A DNA stretch of 64,000 bases from positions 682,001-746,000 of the forward strand of contig NZ_FOZL01000002.1 in assembly GCF_900114625.1 (NCBI RefSeq). The letters run 5' to 3'. The position numbers were made by a program, and so were the translations under genes. Origin of the DNA: Granulicella pectinivorans. GTDB lineage: Bacteria > Acidobacteriota > Terriglobia > Terriglobales > Acidobacteriaceae. The first letter of the stretch is position 1; each line of letters begins with the position of its first letter. The notes under the pieces are model-generated. The model worked only from the letters and a program-made list of their open reading frames with translations. It did no database searches and was not told the origin of the DNA. Shown here one piece after another: positions 43,621 to 50,871 of this stretch.

Positions 43621-44244
43621 CTACGAATTCTTACCCCACTCGTAAGCACCAGCCTGCTTCAACCCCACAAACCCCAGCACCCGCTGTACAAAACTCCGAG
43701 CCATCTCACCCGTATCCTGCGGTCGGTTATACAGCGTAGGAATCGCCGGAAAGATCGTAGCGCCTGCCTCCGCCGCCACGGTCATATTGCGCAGATGAAT
43801 CCTGTTGAAGGGCGTCTCCCGCACACAAAGAATCAAAGGCCGCCGCTCCTTGAGTGCGACATCCGCGGCCCGCTGAATCAAATTCGCGGCCAGCCCCGCG
43901 CTAATCCCCGCCAGCGTCCCCATCGAGCACGGCAGCACAATCATCCCATCCGACGGATAACTCCCGCTCGCAATATTCGCGCCGATATCGTTATGCGCAT
44001 GCACCTGGATCCTCTCGCACGCGGAGCCGACCACCTTCTCCACCAGCCCCGTCCGCCCCGAGATTCCCATCTCTTCCGCGAACACCCGCAGCGCACTCTC
44101 GCTCACCACCAGGTCGACATGCTCCACCCGCTCATCCACCGCGAGCATCCGCAGCATCTCCACGGCGTACACACTGCCGCTAGCCCCAGTCACCGCCAGA
44201 CAAAGATTCTTCACCCCTCGATTATCGCCGATCCAGGCTGTCAC
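43621..44244 (-). CDS. ubiX: Flavin prenyltransferase UbiX
   Basis: 207 aa. It has the family start NLCLAVTGASGSVYAVEML, VVSESALRVF, and the conserved YPSDGMIVLPCSMGTLAGI and ERRPLILCVRETPFNRIHL segments. UbiX prenylates FMN to make the cofactor of UbiD-type decarboxylases. No ubiD is in the window. GTG 44244 overlaps the TGA stop of the YkgJ gene (GTGA), which supports it; GTG at 44214, right before KNLCLAVTG, matches the usual family start and is an alternative. It is the last gene of the DinB-YkgJ-UbiX operon. Confidence 0.9.
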   Translation of the reverse strand: MTAWIGDNRGVKNLCLAVTGASGSVYAVEMLRMLAVDERVEHVDLVVSESALRVFAEEMGISGRTGLVEKVVGSACERIQVHAHNDIGANIASGSYPSDGMIVLPCSMGTLAGISAGLAANLIQRAADVALKERRPLILCVRETPFNRIHLRNMTVAAEAGATIFPAIPTLYNRPQDTGEMARSFVQRVLGFVGLKQAGAYEWGKNS

Positions 44245-44825
44245 ACGCCCCGCAACGCATACGCAATCAAAGTCTGCCCACCGACCCCATGTGCCGCGTC
44301 AAACTCTTCGTTCGAAGCCTCCTCCACCTCCGGAAAACCAGGATCCAGCTCACACGCCGCAATCTCCTCCGTCGTCGCATGGATGTAGCAAAGCTCGCAT
44401 GTGGCCAGGTTCCCCTCCTCCGTCCTCATCGGGGGCCCAAACGTCCGGCAAAGCACAGGCCGTGCCTCATACAGGTCGCAGGTTCCAGTCTCCATATCCA
44501 GCACCGGACAAGGCTCATCGTTCGCAAACTCCTCGAACAGAATCGCCGCCTCATAGTCCTCGCCCAGCACTCCCGTCTTCCGATCACCCGGAAACCACGG
44601 ATCGATTCGAGCCAGCGACTGCAACACCCGTCTCCGAATCCGCCCAGCCTTCTCCTGATCCACAAGCCCCGTCAACCCCTCCCGCAGCCGCGCCGCATCC
44701 TGCTGCGCGATCGGAAACACCCCCACGCAGCACTGCGAACACCCCGGCCTGCAAACAAGATGCTCCCCCGACCTCTCCACCGACGAGGCCAAAGCAGCAT
44801 CCGCAATCTGCACCAGACGATCCAT
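44241..44825 (-). CDS. YkgJ-family cysteine cluster protein
   Basis: 194 aa. The N-terminal CRPGCSQCCVGVFPI and central CPVLDMETGTCDLYEARPVLCRTFGPP with a later CELC give the CxxxCxxCC...C...C pattern of the YkgJ/UPF0153 family, thought to bind a metal or iron-sulfur cluster. The function is unknown. The start ATG 44825 shares its first base with the stop of the upstream DinB gene (TAATG), and its stop overlaps the start of ubiX (GTGA). The three are thus translationally coupled. Confidence 0.88.
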   Translation of the reverse strand: MDRLVQIADAALASSVERSGEHLVCRPGCSQCCVGVFPIAQQDAARLREGLTGLVDQEKAGRIRRRVLQSLARIDPWFPGDRKTGVLGEDYEAAILFEEFANDEPCPVLDMETGTCDLYEARPVLCRTFGPPMRTEEGNLATCELCYIHATTEEIAACELDPGFPEVEEASNEEFDAAHGVGGQTLIAYALRGV

Positions 44826-45292
44826 TAAATCGTCCTCACATGATGCTCCAGATGCGCGATGTAATCCTCCACGATGAACCCCAGCGTAAGCGCCTCTCCC
44901 TCCAGCATCCACGTGTGCCCCAACGTCCGAGGATCGATCCCAGCGACCGTGTGCGCCAAATGCTCGTTCAAAGCGAAAAAAAGCTCCACCACCGAAACCC
45001 ACGGACGTGCCTCATAGCGCTGCACACGAACCCAGCCCTCCTGCTCATAACCCGGCATCACCAGTGTCTCCGCCAACTGCAACCGAACGATCCTCTGCTG
45101 GTTGTTCATCGCCGAATCGCAAAGGTGCCCCACCACCTGCTGTGCGCTCCACTTCCCTTCCGCTCTGGGAACTCCCGGCGACTCCAATCCTGCCAAGGCA
45201 GCCTTCGCCAAAGCCAGAACACCATGCAGCTTGTCAGCCAGGACAACAGGGTCTAACGTCGCGAGATCGCTCGGAGTCGTGTAGGTAGGCAT
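44825..45292 (-). CDS. DinB-family cytoplasmic protein
   Basis: 155 aa. A four-helix DinB/DUF664-like protein with KWSAQQVVGHLCDSAMNNQQR, FFALNEHLAHTV and the C-terminal DYIAHLEHHV, which give the three metal-binding His positions. Unlike the member at 28039 it has no signal peptide. Possible roles are metal- or thiol-dependent transferase activity, unproven. The start is uncertain between ATG 45292 and GTG 45325. First gene of the operon with YkgJ and UbiX. Confidence 0.82.
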   Translation of the reverse strand: MPTYTTPSDLATLDPVVLADKLHGVLALAKAALAGLESPGVPRAEGKWSAQQVVGHLCDSAMNNQQRIVRLQLAETLVMPGYEQEGWVRVQRYEARPWVSVVELFFALNEHLAHTVAGIDPRTLGHTWMLEGEALTLGFIVEDYIAHLEHHVRTI

Positions 45293-45482
45293 GTACTCAG
45301 CATAGTCCTGTCGGGGCGTCCGCACGCCTCGCTACCCCTTCGCACGGAGGGCTTGAAGCACCGACGAGTGAGGGTTGCAGCATGTACTCAGAATGAACTC
45401 ATCCCCTTTCTTACTGACTTGTATAACGGGGAGTCTTTGCGAGCGGTCTCCTGCCAATTGTCTTTCATGCAGGCCTCGTATC

Positions 45483-46526
45483 TTACTGGGCTGGGTAGCT
45501 TCTTCCCTTCCAGGTGACTTGTTTGGCGACCCGGTGGAGTTGCAGGCTGCGGGCCAGCAAGAAGATGAATAATGGAACTCCGAGGATGGAGATCACCGTG
45601 CCCTGGAAGCCAGCGTGAGCGCGAGCTACGCGGCTGTAGAAACGGAAGACGGTGCGAACCCAAAGGACGGCGATGACCTCTCGCTGCCAGGTGGCCAGGA
45701 ACGGGAGACCGAGAGCGATGGCGGGAAGGCCGAAGAAGAGAAGGAGGTCGAGAATACGCCATAGGATGAGAGCGACCGGCGCGGGAAAGAGAAGGACAAG
45801 ATTCTTACTCCAACCCTCGATCATGCTGGGTGTATCGCGATACATGCGCGCGGCGACCATCTCCGGCGCGTAACGGAAGCGGAGGCGACGCTGCGAGCGT
45901 TTGAGGTTGCGGGCGAGGGCTACGTCTTCGAGGATTTCGGGGCCGATGGCACGGTGGCCTCCGATGGCTGTATAGGCCTCGCGATCGATGAGGATGAACT
46001 GGCCGTTGGCGGCGGCAAGGCGGTCGGCGGGGTCTGAGACTTTAGCCGGGGGATAGACGCTGGCGAGCTCCGAGAAGATGAGCGGGGTGACGGTGGCCTG
46101 GAGGAAGCCGGTGGTGATCTGGCGGGGGGAGTAGGAGAGCATCGCGGAGTCGTGCTTCTCGGCCTCGCGCATGGAGCGGGAGAGCGAGTTGGCGGCGTGG
46201 ATGGTGTCGGCGTCGGTGAAGAGGAGCCACTTCGGCTGAAAGTTCGCGATGGCATACTGGGCTCCGGCCCAGCAGGCGTTGGTCTTGCCGTGGAAGCCGC
46301 TGTTCGATTCGAGTTTGGGGGCTTCGAGGACGGTGACGCACGGGTTAGACTCGGCGAGCGCTCGGGTGCGGTCGGTGGAGGCGTCGTCGACGACGATGAG
46401 CTGCCAATGGACGCCGAGCTCGAAACCGGGTTCGGACTGCGCGAGAATGGACGCGAGGCAGGTCGGCAGAGCGGCCTCTTCGTTGCGGGCAGGAAGGATG
46501 ACGACGAGTTCGGTAGAGGCTGGCAT
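45483..46526 (-). CDS. Glycosyltransferase family 2, membrane-associated (HpnB-like)
   Basis: 347 aa. GT2 domain (about 1-240): VVILPARNEEAALPTCLASI, IVVDDASTDRT, the DxD-like TDADT near residue 104 and the acid in GPEILEDVALA. The C-terminus contains about three membrane helices. Order and size resemble hopene-associated glycosyltransferase HpnB and related carotenoid/lipid glycosyltransferases. Activity on a polyprenoid or lipid acceptor at the membrane is likely, not proven. It is divergent from the TlpA gene, with both -10 boxes sharing one 7-bp AT sequence. This is the first gene to the right of the GC-skew change. Confidence 0.85.
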   Translation of the reverse strand: MPASTELVVILPARNEEAALPTCLASILAQSEPGFELGVHWQLIVVDDASTDRTRALAESNPCVTVLEAPKLESNSGFHGKTNACWAGAQYAIANFQPKWLLFTDADTIHAANSLSRSMREAEKHDSAMLSYSPRQITTGFLQATVTPLIFSELASVYPPAKVSDPADRLAAANGQFILIDREAYTAIGGHRAIGPEILEDVALARNLKRSQRRLRFRYAPEMVAARMYRDTPSMIEGWSKNLVLLFPAPVALILWRILDLLLFFGLPAIALGLPFLATWQREVIAVLWVRTVFRFYSRVARAHAGFQGTVISILGVPLFIFLLARSLQLHRVAKQVTWKGRSYPAQ

Positions 46527-46537
46527 CGGGTTGTTCG

Positions 46538-46544
46538 TATTATA
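46538..46544. promoter_or_regulatory. Shared bidirectional -10 sequence (TATTATA)
   Basis: TATTAT reads towards the TlpA gene (plus), and TATAAT on the opposite strand reads towards the glycosyltransferase (minus, 12 nt to its ATG). Both promoters would occupy the same bases and therefore exclude one another. Confidence 0.45.
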
Positions 46545-46563
46545 GGAAGTGGGAGACTTCTCT

Positions 46564-47043
46564 GTGCGGCGACTGATTCTGGGCTTGATGGCGGTGATGA
46601 CGATTGCGGGATGCGAGCGGGGGGATCATCCTTCGAATATCGGAAAACCGGCACCGCTGTTTGCCGTCTCGGATGGCACTCAGACAGTGGATTTGAGCAA
46701 GCTGCGTGGGAAGGTCGTGGTGCTGAACCTTTGGGCGACGTGGTGCACGCCTTGCCTGCAGGAGCTGCCTAGCCTGATCAAGCTGCATCATGACATGCCC
46801 GATATCGATATTGTCGCCGTAAGCATGGACGAGGACGATACGGTGTACCGGGAGTTCCTGACGAAGCGTGGGGTGGACTTTACGACGGTGCGGGATGCGA
46901 GCCAGAAGATCAATGCGCTGTATGGGACGGCGCAGATTCCGGAGACGTATGTGATCGACCGGCAGGGGGTGCTGCGGAGGAAGTTTGTCTCGGCGCAGAA
47001 CTGGACCAGCCCGGAGATTGAGAAGTACCTGGCACATCTGTAG
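46564..47043 (+). CDS. TlpA-family thiol-disulfide lipoprotein
   Basis: 159 aa, starting at GTG 46564 with GGGAG 8 nt upstream (an in-frame GTG at 46549 is too near its AGGA). Lipobox TIAGC with Cys17. Thioredoxin fold with LNLWATWCTPC (active-site Cys61 and Cys64) and the cis-Pro region in QIPETYVID. It should reduce or maintain thiols on the periplasmic side, for example in cytochrome c maturation or metal-site repair. TlpA-like proteins also accompany p19-type iron uptake loci, and one such operon starts 1.2 kb downstream here. They are separated by other genes, so a link is speculation. Confidence 0.88.
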   Translation: MRRLILGLMAVMTIAGCERGDHPSNIGKPAPLFAVSDGTQTVDLSKLRGKVVVLNLWATWCTPCLQELPSLIKLHHDMPDIDIVAVSMDEDDTVYREFLTKRGVDFTTVRDASQKINALYGTAQIPETYVIDRQGVLRRKFVSAQNWTSPEIEKYLAHL

Positions 47044-47110
47044 GGGAAGGCTTGGGCTGACGGAGCCTAGTCCAGGTCACGCAGAAACGGCCGCCCGCGC
47101 AGGGCGCTGA

Positions 47111-47116
47111 TAGAAT
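47111..47116 (+). promoter_or_regulatory. Candidate -10 box (TAGAAT)
   Basis: TAGAAT ends 6 nt before ATG 47123 with no ribosome site, the same spacing as at several other genes of the window. Confidence 0.35.
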
Positions 47117-47122
47117 ATCGTC

Positions 47123-47389
47123 ATGACGCAGCTTGATGTGGTGTACCGCTATGGAGTGCCTCCGACCGAGGCGGCGATGCTGGCAATGTCCAAGGCACGC
47201 GATGTGTATGGCGTGAGGGCGCTGGTGCTTTCCGAGGCTGAAAAGACCGTGCGCGTGGAGTACGACGCGACGCGTTTGACCGAGGCGGTGATTCACCAGT
47301 TGCTGCGGCGCTCGGGGCTTGACATCGTGGAGGTCGTGCCGATGTTTCGCGCACCGGCTCCTCCGCCTGAGCCGGTTGCGGCAAGCTAG
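47123..47389 (+). CDS. Small protein with ferredoxin-like (HMA-like) fold
   Basis: 88 aa. The sequence VVYRYGVPPTEAAMLAMSKARDVYGVRALVLSEAEKTVRVEYDATRLTEAVIHQLLRRSGLDI has the beta-alpha-beta-beta-alpha rhythm of heavy-metal-associated domains, but the metal-binding CxxC is absent. A Pro/Ala-rich tail ends it. A role in copper handling cannot be claimed. Located between the TlpA gene and tRNA-Arg, all on the plus strand. The frame has the GC-rich third positions of a real gene. Confidence 0.65.
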   Translation: MTQLDVVYRYGVPPTEAAMLAMSKARDVYGVRALVLSEAEKTVRVEYDATRLTEAVIHQLLRRSGLDIVEVVPMFRAPAPPPEPVAAS

Positions 47390-47397
47390 AGCAAGGG

Positions 47398-47426
47398 TTG
47401 ATTTCGAAGCTCGAATCGGCTATTCT
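47398..47426 (+). promoter_or_regulatory. Promoter of tRNA-Arg
   Basis: TTGATT (47398-47403), 17-bp spacer, TATTCT (47421-47426). Transcription would begin at about 47433, 11 nt before the mature tRNA end. Confidence 0.6.
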
Positions 47427-47443
47427 GAATCAGTTGCATATGT

Positions 47444-47520
47444 GCGCCCGTAGCTCAGTTGGATAGAGCGGCTGGCTACGAACCAGTAGGCCGGAGGTTC
47501 GAATCCTTCCGGGCGCACCA
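47444..47520 (+). tRNA. tRNA-Arg (anticodon ACG)
   Basis: 77 nt including an encoded CCA. The acceptor arms GCGCCCG and CGGGCGC pair perfectly. D-arm GCTC...GAGC; anticodon stem CTGG/CCAG with loop CTACGAA giving anticodon ACG, normally edited to ICG to read CGU, CGC and CGA. The T-arm contains GGTTCGAATCC. The anticodon is the usual one for the major arginine codons in bacteria. No integration event is seen at its 3' end; the next gene is an ordinary phosphatase-family gene. Confidence 0.97.
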
Positions 47521-47535
47521 TCTCTTCCCACCCTC

Positions 47536-48099
47536 CTAATTTGAATCTCCAGGCATCAGATTCTGCGGCATGTCCGTCAGGATCGCCTTGTTGTTTTTGT
47601 AGTCAATCTTCCAGACGCGGTCGAACTGCGTGTCGGGCCATTTGGCGTAGGGCAGGGTGGCTCCCAGTGCCGTCGCCAATGCAGGCAGATTGCCGTGATG
47701 CCAGGCGACGAGGACGACTTTTCCGGCATATTGGCCGCTGAGGAGCTTTTGCGCGAGTTCGGTATAGTTGTCGTTCTCGATGGTGTTGTCGATGGGTAGG
47801 TGAAGGGTCACGGACAAGGGTGTGATGGTCTGGACAGGGCGGTTGGAGTGCTTGCTCTGGTGGGTGGCGAAGAGGACCTGCGGGGTGGGCAGGGCCGGGA
47901 TGTGGCCGGGGACGAAGAGCTGCGGGAGGAGTTTGGCGCGCTCAAAGCCGGTGGGGGACAGGTCGATCTGGCCGTCGGTGAGCTTTTCGGCGTGGCGTAT
48001 GAGAAGAATCGTCGCGGGAGCCTGGGCGAAGCCGCCGAGAGGCACAAAGAGCGTAGACGCAGCGATGAGGAGGAGAAAGACACGACGGAGGAGGGTCAT
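47536..48099 (-). CDS. Secreted histidine phosphatase family protein
   Basis: 187 aa. A signal peptide ends at about residue 27 (GGFAQ). The phosphohistidine motif ILLIRHAEK follows, and the second conserved His lies in VVLVAWHHGNLPALA. The fold is that of SixA/phosphoglycerate mutase-like phosphatases, here exported. The substrate is unknown. ATG 48099 is chosen as start because the hydrophobic segment begins right after it; GTG 48117 is possible. It diverges from the iron operon, with about 190 bp between the starts including the 48201 dyad. Confidence 0.82.
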   Translation of the reverse strand: MTLLRRVFLLLIAASTLFVPLGGFAQAPATILLIRHAEKLTDGQIDLSPTGFERAKLLPQLFVPGHIPALPTPQVLFATHQSKHSNRPVQTITPLSVTLHLPIDNTIENDNYTELAQKLLSGQYAGKVVLVAWHHGNLPALATALGATLPYAKWPDTQFDRVWKIDYKNNKAILTDMPQNLMPGDSN

Positions 48100-48200
48100 T
48101 CTGGAAGGATGACGCACATTGCCGTGGAGAAAGATGAATGGCGTGCAAATTCGTTGCTCTGAGAAGCGAGGAAAAGGCGCGTGGGCAATTGACGACCAAT

Positions 48201-48219
48201 TTAGTCCTCAATAGACTAA
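48201..48219. promoter_or_regulatory. 19-bp dyad TTAGTC-N7-GACTAA, possible iron-regulator operator
   Basis: TTAGTCCTCAATAGACTAA: perfect 6-bp half-sites with a 7-bp spacer, 73 bp before the FTR1 start. Length and outer TTAG/CTAA ends equal those of DtxR/IdeR-type operators. Control by a DtxR-family iron regulator is a hypothesis. Confidence 0.4.
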
Positions 48220-48292
48220 GAGATGGCGGTTGCGTTGCTTTCGAGCGTCGCGCGCAAGTTCGGGAACGGTTCCGGAACGGGAAGAACGGATC

Positions 48293-49561
48293 ATGCTGCA
48301 GGCCTTTATCATCACGCTGCGCGAGGGCGTGGAAGCTTCACTGATTATCGGAATTGTGTTCGCCTACCTGAGCAAAATCGGTCGGCATGACCTGAAAAAG
48401 ACAGTGTTCTCGGCGCTTGGCGCGGCGATTGCGGCGTCGGTGGGCGTGGCCATTGTGCTGACGCACCTGGAGTTCAACCAGGACATCTTCGAGGGCTGGG
48501 TGATGCTGGTGGCGGCGGGGTTCGTCGTGAGCATGATCTGGTTCATGCACAAGACGGCGCGGTCGATGAAGGGCGAGATCGAGGGCCGGATCGCGAAGCT
48601 GACGGGCGGCGAGTCCAAGGTGGGACTGTTCTTCTTTGTGTTTTTGCTGGTTCTGCGCGAGGGCGTGGAGACCGTTGCGATTCTTTCGGCGGTGAGTCTG
48701 AACTCGACCGAACTGCTGAGTTTTACCGGGACGCTGCTGGGTGTGGCGGTGTCGGTGGTGTTTGGGGTGCTGTTTATTCGCGGCAGTGTGAAGATCAACC
48801 TGCAGCGGTTCTTCCGCGTGACGACGGTGATTCTCTACTTTGTGACGTTCCAGTTGGTAGTGAGCGGACTGCATGAGTTGAGCGAGAACCATGTGCTGCC
48901 TTCGAGCCAGACGGAGATGCGTCTGATTGGGCCGATTGTGCGGAACGATCTTTTCTTCTTTGTGACGATGCTGGCGCTGGCCGGACTGATGATGCTGATG
49001 GAGTACAAGCGGCGCGCTCCGGTGGTGTTGGCGCAGACCGCGACCGACGCCGACCGGCGCAGGGCGGCGTGGAGCCAGCGGCGCGAGAAGATGTGGATGA
49101 CCGCGGTGGTCGCGACGAGCTTTGTGTTTATCTTCCTTTCGACGGCCGAGTTTATCTATGCAAAGAGCTCGACGGCGCTGTCGCCGACGACCTCCGTGAC
49201 GCTGGTGGGCGAGCAGGTAACGGTGTCCACGAGCGAGATCAACGACGACAAGCTGCATCGCTTTGGGGTGCATGTGGACGACGGACAGGGACACGCGCCG
49301 GAGGTGCGGTTTCTGCTGTTCAAGAAGCCGGATGGGAATATTGTTTCGGTGGCGGATGCCTGTTCGATCTGCGGGCCGGTTGGGTTCTATATCGGGTCGC
49401 AGGGGATTACGTGCAAGATGTGCGCTTCGCCGTTGAACGCAGCTTCAATGGGACAGCCGGGTGGGTGTAATCCGATTCCGCTGAAATCGGTGGTGGGCGG
49501 CGGTGTGGTGACGATTGCGGCGAGTGATTTGAAGGCGATGGCCGGGGTGTTCGAGAAGTGA
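48293..49561 (+). CDS. FTR1-family iron permease fused to a DUF2318-like cysteine domain
   Basis: 422 aa. Residues 1-290 form a seven-helix FTR1/EfeU-type permease with the two REGxE iron motifs, LREGVEA (9-15) and LREGVET (121-127). Residues about 295-422 are a periplasmic domain with cysteines 357, 360, 374, 377 and 392 (DACSICGPVGFYIG, ITCKMCASPLN), like DUF2318 proteins such as Campylobacter Cj1660. In p19/FetMP systems these two are often separate or fused, and move iron into the cell with the help of a periplasmic copper/iron protein. That protein (p19) is not in the window. GGAA precedes ATG 48293. The stop overlaps the next start (TGATG), so it leads a four-gene operon. Confidence 0.9.
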   Translation: MLQAFIITLREGVEASLIIGIVFAYLSKIGRHDLKKTVFSALGAAIAASVGVAIVLTHLEFNQDIFEGWVMLVAAGFVVSMIWFMHKTARSMKGEIEGRIAKLTGGESKVGLFFFVFLLVLREGVETVAILSAVSLNSTELLSFTGTLLGVAVSVVFGVLFIRGSVKINLQRFFRVTTVILYFVTFQLVVSGLHELSENHVLPSSQTEMRLIGPIVRNDLFFFVTMLALAGLMMLMEYKRRAPVVLAQTATDADRRRAAWSQRREKMWMTAVVATSFVFIFLSTAEFIYAKSSTALSPTTSVTLVGEQVTVSTSEINDDKLHRFGVHVDDGQGHAPEVRFLLFKKPDGNIVSVADACSICGPVGFYIGSQGITCKMCASPLNAASMGQPGGCNPIPLKSVVGGGVVTIAASDLKAMAGVFEK

Positions 49562-50871
49562 TGTTCTGGCGCCTGCTGATGGAGAGCTTCGTCCGTCAGC
49601 GGCGAAGGAAGGCACTTGCCGGGATTGCGATTTTGCTGGGCACGACCGCCGTGACGGCCATGCTGGCGATGGCGCTTACGATTGGGGACAGGATTCATCG
49701 CGAGCTTGCAGTGTATGGGGCGAATATCGTGGTGACGCCTGCCGCGGATGCGCTTTCGGTGAAGATCGGTGGGGTGGATCTGAAGCCTGCTGGCGGAGCC
49801 TACCTGAAAGAGTCCGACCTTGCGAAGCTGAAGGCGATCTTCTGGGCAAACAACATCACCGGGATGAGCCCGCAGCTCTCCTTCCGGACGCTGATTTCCG
49901 ACGTGGGGGGGACCGAGAGAAAGGTGGACGCTGTCGGCCTTTGGTTCAACCATCCCGTTGGCTCAGGAGATGCCCGGACGGGCGCACCGCAACTGCATCC
50001 AGCATGGAAGTTGACCGGGCGCTGGCCGCTGGGTCCCGATGAAACTGTACTGGGAGCCGAACTTGCGAGGACCTTGGCGAAACATACGGGCGATGTGATC
50101 GACCTGCAGCAACCGGGAGCGGTCGGTGGTGCTGCGGGGGGTGCCGCTCTCACGATTACCGGCATCGCCGATACAGATGGTCCCTTCGACAAGGCAATCC
50201 TGATGCCGATGGCGACAGCCCAGAAGATCGCGCATCTGCCCGACGCTATCGACCGCGTCGATATTTCCGCGCGGACGAAGCCAGAAGATGCATTCGCGCG
50301 GCAGGATCCGGAGAAGATGTCTCCGAAGATGCATGAGCTCTGGTACTGCCGTCCGTATGCGAACTCGATTGCGTTTCAGATTCGCGAGGCGATCCCCGGG
50401 GCGCAGGCGGAGCAGGTGCGGCAGGTGGAGCAGAGCGAAGGGACGATCCTGGATCGCATCGGCGGACTGATGTGGCTGATCAGTGGCGCGGCTTTGCTCG
50501 CGGCAGGGTTTGCGGTGAGCGCTGCGATGGCGACGGCAGTGCTCGAACGGCGGTCGGAGATTGGGTTGATGCGGTCGCTGGGCGCGAGCAAAGGTTCGAT
50601 TGCGATGCTCTTTTATGCGGAGACTGGTTTGCTTGCTCTGGTGGCAGGAACCGTTGGCTATCTTGCCGGATCGGGACTGGCAGCGTGGCTGGGCGGACAT
50701 ATCTTCGACACGCCAGGCAGTGTGCCCTCCGCGCCGATCACGGTCTTCAATCCGGTGCTCCTACCGGTGGTCGTCGGCATGGGGCTGATCGTGGCGATCC
50801 TGGGGAGCACGCCTTCCATTCGCGCGGCACTGAGTATGAACCCTTCGGCGATTCTGCGGGAGGACTCCTAG
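49561..50871 (+). CDS. FtsX/MacB-type ABC permease (iron operon, first)
   Basis: 436 aa. One N-terminal helix (about 20-42), a large periplasmic domain, and three C-terminal helices with the FtsX signature AVLERRSEIGLMRSLGAS. It corresponds to Cj1661-like permeases of the p19 iron locus, which with the ATPase are thought to work on the periplasmic steps rather than to carry iron themselves. It overlaps the FTR1 stop by one base (ATG 49561; GTG 49558 would give a four-base overlap). The last codon is followed immediately by the start of the second permease. Confidence 0.88.
   Translation: MFWRLLMESFVRQRRRKALAGIAILLGTTAVTAMLAMALTIGDRIHRELAVYGANIVVTPAADALSVKIGGVDLKPAGGAYLKESDLAKLKAIFWANNITGMSPQLSFRTLISDVGGTERKVDAVGLWFNHPVGSGDARTGAPQLHPAWKLTGRWPLGPDETVLGAELARTLAKHTGDVIDLQQPGAVGGAAGGAALTITGIADTDGPFDKAILMPMATAQKIAHLPDAIDRVDISARTKPEDAFARQDPEKMSPKMHELWYCRPYANSIAFQIREAIPGAQAEQVRQVEQSEGTILDRIGGLMWLISGAALLAAGFAVSAAMATAVLERRSEIGLMRSLGASKGSIAMLFYAETGLLALVAGTVGYLAGSGLAAWLGGHIFDTPGSVPSAPITVFNPVLLPVVVGMGLIVAILGSTPSIRAALSMNPSAILREDS

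Noticed and set aside
45293..45482. Replication origin at the skew switch
   Set aside because: No DnaA boxes, no dnaA/dnaN/gyrB/parAB nearby; kept only as a skew finding, not annotated as oriC.
47444..47535. Integration site or genomic island at tRNA-Arg
   Set aside because: No integrase, no direct repeat of the tRNA 3' end, and ordinary genes on both sides.
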